Shown here piece after piece: positions 23,576 to 36,230 of a stretch of DNA of 64,000 nucleotides. Positions within the stretch are counted from its first letter, which is position 1, and each line of letters starts with the position of its first letter. The stretch is from Nageia nagi (taxonomy: Eukaryota > Pinophyta), in contig JBITNC010000001.1 in assembly GCA_050084985.1 (NCBI GenBank), forward strand, positions 11,284,001 to 11,348,000. Direction: 5' to 3'. The notes beneath the pieces were generated by a model. It had not been told where the DNA came from. It searched no databases and saw nothing but the letters and a program-made list of their open reading frames with translations. A program made the position numbers and the translations under genes.

Positions 23576-24499
23576 CATTGATCTACGAGTAGACTATGTC
23601 TTTCTAGATTGTCAAATACATATTTAATGGATTGATTATGCTATGCAAATTCTAGAAAATTAATTAAATGAATAGAATTCACACACAAAATTGACATAGA
23701 TTTTATAATGGTAAATCCCAATGTGGGGAAACATCCACTTTTAATGAGCTCAAAAATATATATTGTGTTACTATCCAAAATTTTCAAGTATTTATTTTTC
23801 AATTTTTTTCTAGAAAATGATCTTTAAAAAAATAAATAAAATATCTAAAATTAAATAATCCAATGTCATTGCTTTGTTCTCACCAAGAATCCATAGACAT
23901 CATCTTGTTAGTGCTCTCTACCAATAATTTTGGATGACCCATGAACAAGGCTAGATAAACTTCCCTTTTATTCCTTTTTTATTTCTCCAACCAAGAATAA
24001 TTATTCTTCTACTATTTATCATGGTTAGAATGTGCAACAAAATATTTAAAGTCAAATTTTACCTCTAGTTTCAATGGTAACTTTGGTACTTGTTGTGAAC
24101 TCTCTCCCAAATCTGGGACCTTTCTTGCATTGTGATCTTTAAACCTATAATTTTTGTGATCAAATCTTTGAGCATTGCTTCCATGGTCCTGATCTCCTAA
24201 ATTTGATTACAACCAATGGAAAACTCATTCACAAATGGAGAAGATTCTTATATAATAGTTGATGGTTTTCCTTTGCTAAACTATGGGGTTCCATGAGCAA
24301 TGCCAAATGTATCCAACAAAGAAACAAGAGAGCTACAATAGATTGTATATAAAATAAGATTAGGAGCATCTGTAGACAGAACTGATACTCAACTTGTAAA
24401 ACTTCTGATCATTGATGAAATTCATCTTTTACATGATAATAGGGTACCTATGCTAGAAAATATCATTTCCCAAATAATTATACAAATTACTACAACTCA
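23576..24499. other. Intergenic, nothing recognised
   Basis: AT-rich, with no ORF or repeat that I can support up to the left border of the LARD element. Confidence 0.5.
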
Positions 24500-26999
24500 C
24501 AAAATGTAGCACTCCACCTCTACAACGCTTCTCCAATGCAACCCTTATTTCAACTTCCCAAACCCTAAATATTCAAACCTATTTTTTTTGTTTAAATTAA
24601 AATAAAATACTCGAATGATCTAGGAATGGACTAGGTGATCCACATGAGCATATCAACGCTTTAGTTACCAACACCCATATGTTAGGATTGGTAGATTCTA
24701 GAATAACCAACCTTGATTGAAAAATTTATGGTGTTCACTTCTCAACGCTCACCCCATTGGAAGATGGGTCATAGGTGATCCCACTATTCCTATCCATGAA
24801 TTATGCAATGAACATTATGGTCATGGTGTTGTGGTTTCCTACTTAGGGCCCATATCACCCAAGAGAATGCTAGTCCATAATGTTATACATCCTCACATGA
24901 TGTATCACCCTCCGATTCATAGGTGTAGATAGATTATCCTAGGCAATCATCCATATGAAATGGGTAGCATCATCATTATGGAACAATCATCATACTCCTA
25001 TTTGCTAAACTATAGGTAGTATGAATAATAAATTATCCTCACTCGATAATCATAGTTTTGTCGATTGCTACCCTCATCTGACACCTTGTCTAAGATATGA
25101 GACACTAGCATGCCCATATCTATTGGTTAGGCCCACCATGGAGTCTGACATCCTCATGCCCATATCTTAGGGAGCCATGGGTATTAGATTAATAATACCC
25201 TGAGTGGGTTTTTTAGTCTAATAAATTCCATGAATTTTCATACCGAAAGCATCGATCATCAAACTGCACAAGAAATTTCAAATAAGCTTATTCATGAAGC
25301 CAACAAAGAGTATTCAATTATAAATTATCCCCTATGCCAAAAAGAGTATTTAACTAATTTTCCTCCACTCCTAAGAGATATCTAAGTCTTAACACTTTAA
25401 TTAGTTTTGAGCTAAATTTTTTTAACTTCTAATGTCAAGCACTAAGGCTACAATAACTTTGATCATTTACGTTGATTACTTGATAAGGATCCTCCTTGTA
25501 TTCTTTTATTTAGAAATCTATTTGACTCCTTGTATCAATGTCAATGGTATAATTCAAACCATGATATATCACTAACTCATTAATAGTCATCCTAGTTTCA
25601 ACTTCTTTATCTTAGGTTCATAACCCTAGGGTAGCCCATCCTTGACTATCCAATAATTGGGTAATAGGTTTAAACTTGTTTCTTACAATGATGAACTATT
25701 GAATAATTTATGAGGTTTCCTACTCCTTTTTATATGGTATAATTCCATACTACATCTCTAGTGATACTAGTTTCATTTACTTTGATACATCATCTAGTTT
25801 TTAGGATAAGGAATTCAATCTTATTAACACTAATACATTAATGCATTCAATGTACAAAGAGGGTATATCTTGATAGACACACATGTTTTGGAGATAAGGC
25901 ATATCAAAATTTATTCCTTGTAAAGGAAAGTACATCATACCATACATAATACTCTTACAAATATCAAGATATTAATTTCTCCAACTAGGAATTACATCAC
26001 ACCTAGAATGATTCTAGCCATTAATTATCTACGAATTATTGCTCCTTCATAAATGAAGTATCAATTTAGGGTTTACCATTATAGTACAATTTGTAATAAC
26101 CCTTTTACATGAGCATAATCAACTTTGAAGGTGTTCCTCGATACCATCCTTATCTTTAATGAGCCTCAATACATCTACCATTGCCCTCGAGCATGCCTCT
26201 ATCTAGGGGAACCAAAATGATATGGTGTAAAGTACTAGGATTTTAGTTAGAGTTGATGAGGATAAGGATAAATCTTTGGATTCATGAAATGCATCCTACC
26301 CTATATGCAAACATAACATATTACTCTGTGTTGATTTCAATAGATTTTATGTCTCATTGGAGACTACTTATCGTCCTTCATCATGGAGCCCAATAACTTT
26401 CCACATGCATCATCCCATTCAAAATATTAATCAAAGTATCAAGTAATTTTATTCCAAATAATACTCCATTTCTAATTTGGATAGGTTCTATGCCTTTTAA
26501 TCCACAATCATCGTTCCACTCAAAACACTAATCAAAATATCAAGCAATTGTATTCCAACAATATTCCATGCAATTTGATCTAAATAAATTCTAAGCCTTC
26601 TCAAAACATTACCTATCACAAAATTTGAACAATTAAATTCCATCCCCTAGTTTTTCTTTCAATTCCCATATAAGCTACTCATACTTGGTAGTATTACTAA
26701 AATTAAAGGACATTGAAATCCTAATAATCCTTTTTTCTAGTATACAAGCAAATCCTTGACATGTCAGTATATACTAATAAGAATGTAAATGTAAATACCC
26801 CTTTCCAATTTAATTCTAAAAAGATGTCCATTTAATAATCCATAGCATGGAAATAATATATTTCCCTACCTAAGTTTACCCTCATCCTTATGAAAGTTAC
26901 TATTTTAAAAATACACTTATTTATGATATTGAAGATTGCTCAAAATTAATTAAATCAATACCACTGAATTGATAACAAAGATTAACAATTTAGCTTTCC

Positions 27000-28515
27000 T
27001 ATGATTCGACTCCATTTATTTCGCATTTCAAAAGAGCCATCAAAGGTCAACAAAATATTTGGAAAATTCCTCATCATGAACAACAAGAGTCTTATAACTA
27101 CATTAACAAGTCCTACCAAAATGCCTCATTGAAAACCATCTTATGGGTGTCATGGGTACCTCTAAAAGACCCATGAATTATTTGACAAAATGCCTCATCA
27201 AAGGTTCAAAGTAGATAGATTGAAAGTGTCATATGAATTGTTTGATCAAGCACCTCATAAAAGAAGAAACAGTTCAGATTAGTCACGTAAGACTCTTGGA
27301 ACTCGTCTACTTCACAAGGATTGAAATCGAATAAAAGATGAATTTACTAAGATATATTTATACTCCATAGTTTAGATATTCCATGTGTGAGAAAGCTTTC
27401 CTCTAGTTAAAATGTAATAGGCTCTTTTACAAATACATTACTTGAAGTTGGATCACCATTACAAAACATACAAGTAGATCACATTTGAACCACACATATT
27501 CCTAGATAGAGTCTCACAAACTTAGATGAGCTAGGTTATTTGGAAAAGAACTTTACATTTATGATAAAAGGATAAATAATTAGGGAGATAAGATGTTGAA
27601 GAGCATTCCTAAAACATAAGTGCATCAATATCTACCTTTTCTTATGCATATTGATAAAAAATTGAATCCTTGGAAGCTCAAATTCAAGGCAATTTTACCA
27701 ATTTTAGTTTAGATGCACTTGAAAAACTAGTATATAGTTTGAAAAAGAGCCTCATCGAGTAGGATGCCAATTTATTGATGAAAGGATCTCTCTCTAAATG
27801 TAGTCTCATGAGTATAACAATAGTATACAAATGGATACATCGAAAGGGTCCTAAAATTATTATCAATTGCTACAACGAGTGTGTTCTCATGGCATATGAT
27901 GAATTATTAAATGAATACACTGAAAGTCTCCTTGAATTGTTTGACAAATTACCTCATCAAGATGCAATCTCATGAAATGTAATGATGGTAGGATACACAC
28001 AAAAATGGTTTTTTTTCTAAAAAGGCTATTGAGGTGTTTAAGCAGATGCAATTGTTAGGTGCAAAGCCAAACTCTAGCAACCTCTATGAGCATTATTACA
28101 AAATGGGATGTAAAGCCTAGTTCTATGGACTGTAATCATAGTAGGATGCACACAAAATAGGCTTTATGGAGGCATTTAAGTAGATGGGATTGTCAAATGT
28201 AAAGCCAACTCTACAATCTCTACGAGCATTCTTCCAAAATGGCCATAATACAAAGGGAAAAAGAATACATAAAGCCTAGTTGATGGATTACGATCGTAGC
28301 AAGATATGCAAAAAATGGTTTTTTGAAAAGGTTATGGATAAGATCTAATAATTGTTGGACAAAATGCTCCATTGAGGGTAATCTCATTGAGGAGGGGTGC
28401 GCAGAAGGCCTAACAATGTTTTGGCAAGGCATTAATCGAAACACAATGAGTCACTTCAAGATACTTTATCGAATACACCCCTATGGAGTGCCATTAATCA
28501 CTGAATATGCTTAAG
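27000..28515 (+). pseudogene. Decayed PPR sequence in LARD 3' LTR (best copy)
   Basis: The plus strand at 27917-28010 reads LLELFDKLPHQDAIS, a stop in place of the usual Trp, then NVMMVGYTQKWF. This matches the end of one PPR motif and the start of the next in plant PLS-type proteins. Further pieces follow in other frames: LVLWTVIIVGCTQNRLYGG (about 28110-28165), STISTSILPKWP (about 28210-28245) and GKKNT. Earlier MPHQ-like pieces lie near 27120, 27187 and 27247. Spacing and order fit several consecutive repeats. There are many stops and frameshifts. It lies antisense to the carrying element. Confidence 0.65.
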
Positions 28516-28889
28516 GCCTACATGCTGAGTGAGCCTAGGAGTAGGGATATAGTACAAAGGATGACATTCAGTAGTATTTTATATGCACTAGTTTGTCATA
28601 TTAAAAGTCACTCATGATTTCCTTTTTAAAAAAAATATATAATTTAAAATCCATGGAATGTCCCTTCTCCACTATAAATAATTTAAAATACATAGTAGTA
28701 CTCCACATTCACATGCATTAAAAAGCAAATAGAGATAAACTCCTCTTTTTCAAGGTCCCTACTCTTATAAGGCTAATGAGTAGTACAAATCTTACTAATT
28801 AACACATTAAATAGCATACTAATCTCTCAATACAATGAGGTTTATCACTATAAACCTTGGAGAATTGAAAATAAATCATTTTAGTATTA

Positions 28890-28894
28890 TAAAC
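28890..28894. other. Target-site duplication of Tat element, left
   Basis: TAAAC directly precedes the 5' LTR, and TAAAC directly follows the 3' LTR (46562-46566). A 5-bp duplication is the expected signature of gypsy integrase. Confidence 0.9.
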
Positions 28895-29735
28895 TGTAGA
28901 CACTTAAAAATGTCCCTCGTTAACTAAGTAAACATTAGAATAGGCATAACTCGGTGTAGTAACATAAAATAGGTTTAGAAACCTATTATTGGATAGCTCT
29001 CATCGAGTGTATGCAAAATGAATAGTCATATGACCCCCTTTTTGATGAAATTTGATGTTTAGGGGTCATTTTAATATAGTCAACCAGTCATCGACGTTCT
29101 ATATCGAACGCCGACATTTCAAGTAAATCGCAGCATTCGATATACAAATGCCGAGACTCTGCAACAGCCGAATAAAAATCAAAAAGGGAAGTTGAAGCAC
29201 TTTGTCTTCCATGATGAGGTGGATAGAGGAGGTTAGTTATGACTTACGGTGACTCTTCACTTCCCCTTTCCATCCTTGAAACGTCTCACCTGAAAATCTA
29301 TAAATACAAGCTAATACTAAGCAATATTGATGATCCAAATTAACCCCAATTGAACCCAATTTTGAAGTAGGGTAATGCTGCCAAAATCTCATGAACTCAT
29401 TTCTTTTATTATTTTATGCTAGTTTCATTTTAATACAATGTTACACATAGATGCTTTGATGTTATTGTCTCTTGCATGTGTGTAGGATTTACAGGTTGTC
29501 TACATCAAGAAGAGAAGCAAGCAACCCAAAAAACAATGGAGATCTAATACTCTTATTTTGGCACATACATTTGTAAAAGTCCCTTCTAAGGGCGAATTGT
29601 AGCTTGAATGAGATTGAATATCATTTGCAATTACAACATGTTTATCTATGTTATATAATTTGAGGTTCAATGAAGATTGAAGAGTAATTTTTATTTTATA
29701 TTATTCTACTTTCCAGCTCAATTTTCATTGCAACA
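28895..29735 (+). mobile_element. 5' LTR of the Tat element
   Basis: 841 bp, TGTAGACACTT to TTGCAACA. A TATA-like CTATAAATA at 29298-29306 suggests transcription starts about 30 bp further on. CpG-rich motifs lie at about 29090-29175. Confidence 0.92.
29298..29306 (+). promoter_or_regulatory. TATA-like box of Tat LTR promoter
   Basis: CTATAAATA within the LTR is conserved in all three LTR copies (1490-1498 and 46124-46132). It is the best candidate for the core promoter of the element's RNA. Inferred from sequence only. Confidence 0.55.
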
Positions 29736-29736
29736 T

Positions 29737-29757
29737 TCTAGCGCTAGAAGGAGGGCC
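29737..29757 (+). other. Probable primer-binding region with a 14-bp palindrome
   Basis: Directly after the LTR the sequence is TTCTAGCGCTAGAA (29737-29750, perfect palindrome) then GGAGGGCC. A primer site is expected here. A site starting at 29739 would read TAG where a tRNA-CCA match needs TGG, so one transition may have damaged it. I cannot name the tRNA. Confidence 0.45.
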
Positions 29758-31560
29758 CCTCCATTATTGAGAGGGAGATATTTTGTCTATGATTCTACCT
29801 TTCTGTTCTCTTTTTTTTTGGATTTTTCTTGCATTAACTTCAAATTTTGGGTTTTGTGCTTTTTCAGGAATTTGTTACAGAAACACCGGCGACTGGTATC
29901 GAACACTGGTGACTTCATTAAATGCCAAGTTCCCTGTATAAATCCACGACTATCATTAAATGCTAGCGTTCCCTGATCTAAACATTCGATGACTCATATC
30001 CAGTCATTTTATCTCTTTTTGCTATTTCTGAAAAAGTAAAATAAAATTATGTTATGAAAACATTTTTGAGTGTGATTCCTTTACTTAGAGTGCATATAAG
30101 AATGGGTAGAAAAGGTTAAATGCATATCTTTTGTTAATTTATTTTATGTATGAAGTTATGTATTTACTTTCATGCTTTGGGTGAAGGGCACGTACATATT
30201 AATACTTTTTATCTTGTCTACTTATGCTCTCCCTTTGCCTTCGTGCGATCTAAGGTGACCAGAATAGACTTGATAAGAAGGGGTAAATTAATTTTTTCTT
30301 TTCCTTCACTCTCACACTACATACACATTAATACTTTTTATCTTCTCTACTTATGCTCTCCCTTTGCGCTTCGTGCGATCTAAGGTGACCAGAATAGACT
30401 TGATAAGAAGGGGTAAATTAACTTTTCTTTTCTTTCACATTCATACTATCATTAATTGGGTTAATTTATCTACATCTAATGACCTCTTACTAGTAAGAGG
30501 AGGCAATTTACTACATATAATACTTCCATAATTGGAAGAGGTAAATGAATCACACTTAATTTGGAATGAACTTAAGGAAAATAAATCGGGGTTTTTGGAT
30601 AGTACAAATCACATTAAATGGTTAATGAATTGGGTGGATTCGGATACACTAAGTACTTTCACTTAACAAAGTATGCTCTCACTTTTGCGCTTCGAGCGAT
30701 CTTAAGTGATCAGAAATAAGTTAAGTGAAAGAGGTAAAATTTATGCACATTTTATTTAAAAATTTACTTCACATTAACACTCTTGAAGAGGTCTGCCCTT
30801 ACCACTCCATTGGAGGTCGAAGGGAGGTGACCCTTGGAGGAGTAATTGAACACATTTAATCAATTTATCTACACTTAATACTTCTACAACTGGAAGCGGT
30901 TAATGAACATCATTAAGAGGTTGGATAATGAATCACATTATAATTAAAAAAGAACAACGGGGTTTATTAAGGTCAAGATCCATCTTATAATAAACTTTTG
31001 ATTATATCACATTAAGAAAGATAAATGAATGGACATGAATGTTGGGGAGGGTAGTATGCATAATTACATCTTACTTGTTTAAATTGCATTTCATAAGGCC
31101 TTAAAGGATATAATTGAACATTAACAAGTTGGATGTCACTACCAACCATTAATTCTTATTTCTTTGTACCCCCCGACATAATACACTTGAAGCCATAGAG
31201 CCAGTCACACTTGGAGGTGATTACCAAGGTGACTCTCCTTTAGGTAGGAGTCAAAAAAGGAGACTCTTCTAGAAACCAAGCCAAAAGCCATAGAAGCTTG
31301 TAAACATTACTTAGAATTACCCAACCTACCTTGTTCAACACTTGACTAGTCAAAACAAATTAGGAAAATTAAAAAGACTAAAAGTGAACAACTCATATCG
31401 TTCATTTAACTTAGATATTAAAAATATGTGAAAAGGTTAAAAAGATAATCACATCATTAGAAGTAAATTTGCATGTAGGATGTTTGTGCATTAAATTGTT
31501 TTCTCAAAAATATAATATAAAAGATAAAATGAAGTTCTCTTTTTACGATGTTTGTTTATA
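29758..31560 (+). other. Leader (5' UTR) of the Tat element with repeats
   Basis: 1.8 kb with no supported gene. It contains CpG-rich motifs (29880-30005), a 129-bp tandem repeat (30199-30420) with a diverged third copy (about 30650-30745), an 18-bp perfect palindrome CCTCTTACTAGTAAGAGG (30483-30500), and paired GGAGG/CCTCC segments (30780-30845) that could form hairpins. Long leaders are common in Tat elements and may serve in packaging or translation control; that role is inference. Confidence 0.6.
30199..30420 (+). repeat. 129-bp tandem repeat in Tat leader
   Basis: Two units (30199-30327 and 30328-30420, the second partial) share TTAATACTTTTTATCTT, TATGCTCTCCCTTTG and CTTCGTGCGATCTAAGGTGA. 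A third, diverged piece at 30670-30740 (TATGCTCTCACTTTTGCGC, GCGATCTTAAGTGA) shows the array was once larger. Confidence 0.85.
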
Positions 31561-34338
31561 ATGGTTCAAACTAGAAGTATGGCCACTAAGGAAATACAAG
31601 GAGACCCATTTGAAATACAAGAAATAGATACAGATAATATGGACTTGATAGAGTCTTCGGTTAGGAGGCCACCTCTTTTAGATGAATCAGATTCACGGAT
31701 AGGTCTTATGAAGGTAAAGATGAAGATTGGGATTATGATCAATCTAAATTGCAAAGACAAGGAATAGAGGATCACATTACTAAATCTAGAATGCAAGTAT
31801 TAGATGAAGAGTTAATTGAAATTCTGTCGTCAATCCAATCATAGAGATGTTCCTAAGACGTCCTCTAGTGTACAGGAGATGTAGAAAAATGAGATCAAAG
31901 GTGTCATAACTTAGAAATTGATGAGAATAGATCTCGGGCCGGAACCATAGCAGTAGCAGAGACTGAACCATATAAAGTTATCTATGATAGAGTCATTCGT
32001 CAATTACCGGATGGTCAAATAGTCAGTTCTTTGGTTAGAAAAGAAGGACTTCCTCTTTATTGTAAATCTCTCGAATTAGGAAAAAATGAAGTAGCAATAC
32101 CGGCAAGTAATTTATCTCAAAAGGCCCCTTCAATAAAGCAAATGAAAAAATCTTACTCTTCAAAAGGGAGATTAGATAGAAGGACATCTAGTTTGCAGTA
32201 GAAGAGATACCTTCTTTTGAAGAACTAAAAGAATGAAGATGATTATATACAACAAAAATGGGTCAAAGATTCATGGAAGTATATGCCGATGAGATTAAAA
32301 GGGCCACGGAGATGCAATATCTCCTAGAAGAAGAAAATAGAAGAAATAATGAAGTCCTTAAAATTCAAGAACAAGAAGAGAAATTAAAAGAAATGGAAAA
32401 TAAACTTTGGAGGGATAAAAAGAAATTAATAGAACAACAACAAATCAACAAAGAGAGAAGTGAATTCCTGGAACAAGAAAAGAAAAGACTTCATAAAGAG
32501 CATGAGATTCAACTACATTTAAGAGAATTACAACTTGAAGAATTAGAAAAAGAAAAAATCAAAAGGGAGCAACATCTAGTATGGAGAAAGAAAAACAAAG
32601 ACAGTGGGAGGAATATCAAAGGATTAAAAATTGGAAACCGAAACTCTTGAAGGAAGTCAAATACGGAGATATCGAGATCCTTACTTAGATAAACAAGAAG
32701 CAAGGGATAAAGAGGTAGACATTTTGTTACAAAAGAAGAGGGATAAAGAAATAGAATTACAAGGTTATATGATAAATAAAAGCAAGATTCTATAAAAAGT
32801 TGGGTGGAACAAACTCAAAAGCAAATGAAAACCTGATTACAAAAGAAGAGAGTGATATCAAGAACCTCCTAAAATCCCTAGTCTACAACATCAGTCACCT
32901 CTTAAGATATTGCCCCCACCACCATCGGAATTTCCTTCTGACTATGAGTCTCACATGTCAAGATCAATCTTAGAAAAGGATCCGAATACTCGAAGACATC
33001 ATAGACATACTCAAGATCGAAGAACTGATAAGGAATTAGAATACTTTTTGAAGGATTTCATGAATCGAGAGATGAATGTTCAAGGGCTTAAGAAGTTAAA
33101 TTATAAGAACATTTGTAATGAGCCTATTCATCCAAGTGTTCTAAAAAAGAAATTACCTTATAGGTTTGAACTTCCTAAAATAGAACCATTTAAAGGAAGA
33201 GAAGATCCCAAGGAACACTTGAGAAAATTTGCATTTTCTAGTTATCAGATAGCAATGATGATTCATTGATGTTACGTATGTTCCCTATGATGCTTGCAGG
33301 TCAAGCTTTGGATTGGTATAATGGTTTACCTATGCATAGTTTATATACATTTGAACAATTGGCTGATCAATTTCTTGAGCATTTTAGAATCAATATTAAA
33401 GAAAAATCTTCCATTACGGATCTTACAAGATTACAACAATTTTCTGATGAAACCATACAAGATTACATCTCAAGATGGCAGGCTATACTTACTAGTATGC
33501 CTTATACAATACCACAAGAAGAATTGGTTAAATTATTTAGTCAAAGTTGTCTAAGACCAATAGCTAGTGTTCTCCAAATTCAACAACATAAGACTTTTGA
33601 AGAAGCTATTGCACAGGCAGTAGTTATAGAAAGAGTTAAAATTCAAGATGGAGAACTAAAACTCAAGAAGAAGGAATACAAGAAAGGCAATCAACATGAG
33701 AATACTAGTAAACAACCACAAAGTAATCAAATAGCTATGAAAGAAGATTCTGGTCAAGCTCCAAAAATCAAAGAAAATGTTGAACCTAAGCCTAAGAGAA
33801 ATTTTACCCCATTATCAGAACCATTATCTGAGATACTTAAAAAATTATGTGATAATGGTATGATTACATTACTGAAATAAAACTGGAGAATCCTGATGCT
33901 AAAGGGAAAAAATGGTATAGAGAGAATGAATTTTGTGCTTATCATAGACAAAAGGGGCATAAGACAAATAGATGTCGAACTTTACAGCATAAAATTCAAG
34001 ACTTGATAGATGGTGGGAAAATAGATGTGGATAATCCAGTTGTGCCTCCGAATCAAAATTTAGGGATATATCAAAATCCCTTACCTTCACATCAGGCTAA
34101 TAATGTGGTGATTATCCCAAATCAATTGAATTATACATGCAATGATAAGGATACACCATTTATAGGGACTATAGATGATTCAATACACATGATTGGTATA
34201 GCTACAAGAGCACAACAATATCAAGATAAACAAGACAACCCACGAAGAAATCAATCGATATCAAATCCAAGTAATATACAACCTATACCTCCTCCACAAC
34301 AACCTAAGGTTTCGATAAAGGGTGCTCTTCAACGATAA
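31561..34338 (+). pseudogene. gag: gag of the Tat element, frameshifted
   Basis: It starts MVQTRSMATKE at 31561, a usual Tat Gag start, but the frame breaks early. Readable parts in order: a Glu/Lys-rich coiled coil (32258-32650); a linker with RTDKELEYFLKDF (32910-33269); the retrotransposon Gag core LAGQALDWYNGLP, then EQLADQFLEHF and LTRLQQFSDETIQDYISRW (33266-33880); and after a one-base shift the zinc knuckle FCAYHRQKGHKTNRC (33931-33975, CX2HX4HX4C-like). It ends before a TAA at 34336-34338. Gag forms the virus-like particle and binds element RNA. Several frameshifts and stops occur between 31767 and 32910 and at about 33250 and 33870. Confidence 0.88.
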
Positions 34339-34359
34339 TTAAAGATATCTCTGGTTAAG

Positions 34360-35604
34360 ATGACTTTATTTGAGCTATTACAACAGTCTGGGAGTTATAG
34401 GGAAGCAATGAATCAAATTCTACAAGAAATTCAAGTGGATATTAGTAACCCTGATAATTTTATTTCAATAATTGAAAGTTTAAAGATATCTCAACAACCT
34501 AGTATTACCTTCTACGAACAAGAAAGATTAAAAAATGATGGACAAGGTGGTCTTGATCCACTTTTACATATAATGGGTAAAGTAGATGGGAAATTGTTTA
34601 AAAGAATTCTGATAGATGAAGGGTCAGCTATAAATATAATCTCAGAGGTTGCATATAAAAATTTGAATTTGTCGGATTCACTTATCTTAGCTCCTTCTTT
34701 ACAAATTAGGGTGTTTAATGATGCAGTATGTTCAACTTTGGGATCAATCGTGCTATCGATTACAGTAGGGGCTAAGACCGTGCAAACTTTATTGCATATA
34801 ATTGAAGGAAATATCATACAATATAACGTTCTTTTAGGACGTCCATGGATTAGAGAAATGCAATGTGTTCCATCAACTTACCATGGATGTTTAAAATACA
34901 TCTACAAAGATAAAGTTCATTGTGTGTTTAGAGATCCAGACCCTTATTCGCATTGTAATTTAATTTTGGATCCAAGTAAAGTGACATTACCATCTCCTAA
35001 CTTATCAACCACATTGATGAACAAGAATACAAATCAATCTGAAGTCATAAAAGGAAAAAGTGATATAGCTATACAGAATAGAGATGCTTGGGAAAGGGTT
35101 GCTAAGACTTTAGACAAAAAATATGGACCTTCTTCATCAAAACAAGTGAATACTACATCTGATAATGACTCATCTAGTGTATATCCGGTGAAAGTTAAAT
35201 TAATGGATTTAGGGATGGGAGAATATGATGTAGATGATGTGGTATTTAATATACCATCATTACAAGAAATGGGTAAAGCATCTGAATCACCTAGTGTGAT
35301 TGGAGAAATATTACCTTTAGGGGAAGTACCTAATCAGACCATGTTTATCTATGCGGGAATAGTAGATCCGGTGTCAACAATACCCAATCAAACTTATGAA
35401 GGTAATTTCGATAATGATATGAAATATTTATCACCTTGTTCAAGAACTTTTGTCTTAAACTATTTTAACAAATGTAATTGGCAAGGACGAGTATTGGGTC
35501 GGTATGAGCAAGGTCCACGAGACATCATTGAATTACAATATCAATATCCTACTGATAAAAGGGGATTAGGTTATCAAAACGAATGTAAACTCTTGCTAAA
35601 TTAG
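34360..35604 (+). CDS. Aspartic protease region of the Tat polyprotein
   Basis: An open frame of 414 codons. The protease core reads LFKRILIDEGSAINIIS (residues about 79-95), with Asp of the active-site D-x-G-S motif, followed about 65 residues on by NVLLGRPWIREM, the usual flap-downstream Leu-Gly-Arg-Pro motif. Glu stands where Gly or Ser/Thr is usual between Asp and Gly. The remainder (to about 35604) is the low-complexity linker typical between protease and RT in Tat elements. The enzyme cleaves Gag-Pol inside particles. The start at 34360 is the first ATG after the Gag stop; in the intact element this part was probably continuous with pol. It is the longest uninterrupted frame in the window. 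Confidence 0.85.
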   Translation: MTLFELLQQSGSYREAMNQILQEIQVDISNPDNFISIIESLKISQQPSITFYEQERLKNDGQGGLDPLLHIMGKVDGKLFKRILIDEGSAINIISEVAYKNLNLSDSLILAPSLQIRVFNDAVCSTLGSIVLSITVGAKTVQTLLHIIEGNIIQYNVLLGRPWIREMQCVPSTYHGCLKYIYKDKVHCVFRDPDPYSHCNLILDPSKVTLPSPNLSTTLMNKNTNQSEVIKGKSDIAIQNRDAWERVAKTLDKKYGPSSSKQVNTTSDNDSSSVYPVKVKLMDLGMGEYDVDDVVFNIPSLQEMGKASESPSVIGEILPLGEVPNQTMFIYAGIVDPVSTIPNQTYEGNFDNDMKYLSPCSRTFVLNYFNKCNWQGRVLGRYEQGPRDIIELQYQYPTDKRGLGYQNECKLLLN

Positions 35605-36230
35605 GAAATTCAGAAGAAGAGAATTTGGATTATAGTGAAGAGATTTTAGAGAAAGAATCCATAATACAAGAAAGTATTGGTATAAGAGAAGAACAGTTAA
35701 GTGAAATGGATGTCTTAGAAGGGGTCAAAGCGCTTTTCATAAATAATATTGAATCACCCCGAAACCATTCATGCTCACCAAGTGATATACAAGAAAAAAT
35801 AAATAGAAATGTCAAATCATCAATTAGTTCATGTTTCGATATACCATCGGTAAATATGGTTATAATAAAAGAGAATGATGTTGAAGATCAAAATAGTGAA
35901 CAAGTAAATGAAGCCAACGAAAATCATGATTTAATCAGAATAATAGCCGATACTCCTATAGATGAAATAATTGCCGATTTTTCTCTTATATCATCCAATC
36001 CTTTGGTACATGAATTCAAAAACATAGATTACATATTTGATTCCTATAAAGATCAAGTATGCACGAATGAGCAAATTCAAGAATGTGATGAAGAATATAG
36101 CATTGATGATAATGGTTGGATACCGGTACCGAATCAATTAGAAGAAGGATCACATATGCTTACTGAAAAGGTCTTAGAAATAAATATCAGTAATGATCCT
36201 TAGAATCCTAAAATAATTCAATTAGGAGAA
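35605..36230 (+). pseudogene. Linker between protease and reverse transcriptase
   Basis: The open frame 35625-36203 (192 codons) is acidic and Ser/Ile/Asn-rich, with no domain I recognise. It lies between the stop after protease and the start of RT, and reads as the diverged linker of the Tat polyprotein. A frameshift separates it from both sides. Confidence 0.6.

Larger units (their letters stand above)
24505..28894 (-). mobile_element. LARD 3' LTR, part left of the Tat insertion
   Basis: It starts TGTAGCACTCC and aligns with 5781 to about 10390, with roughly one difference in ten to fifteen bases by eye plus several deletions. It contains the best preserved PPR-like piece (about 27000-28515). 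The short ORFs in it are not called. Confidence 0.8.

Noticed and set aside
33294-33554. 86-codon plus ORF and several minus ORFs within gag and protease
   Set aside because: Shadow frames of recognised Gag and protease sequence.
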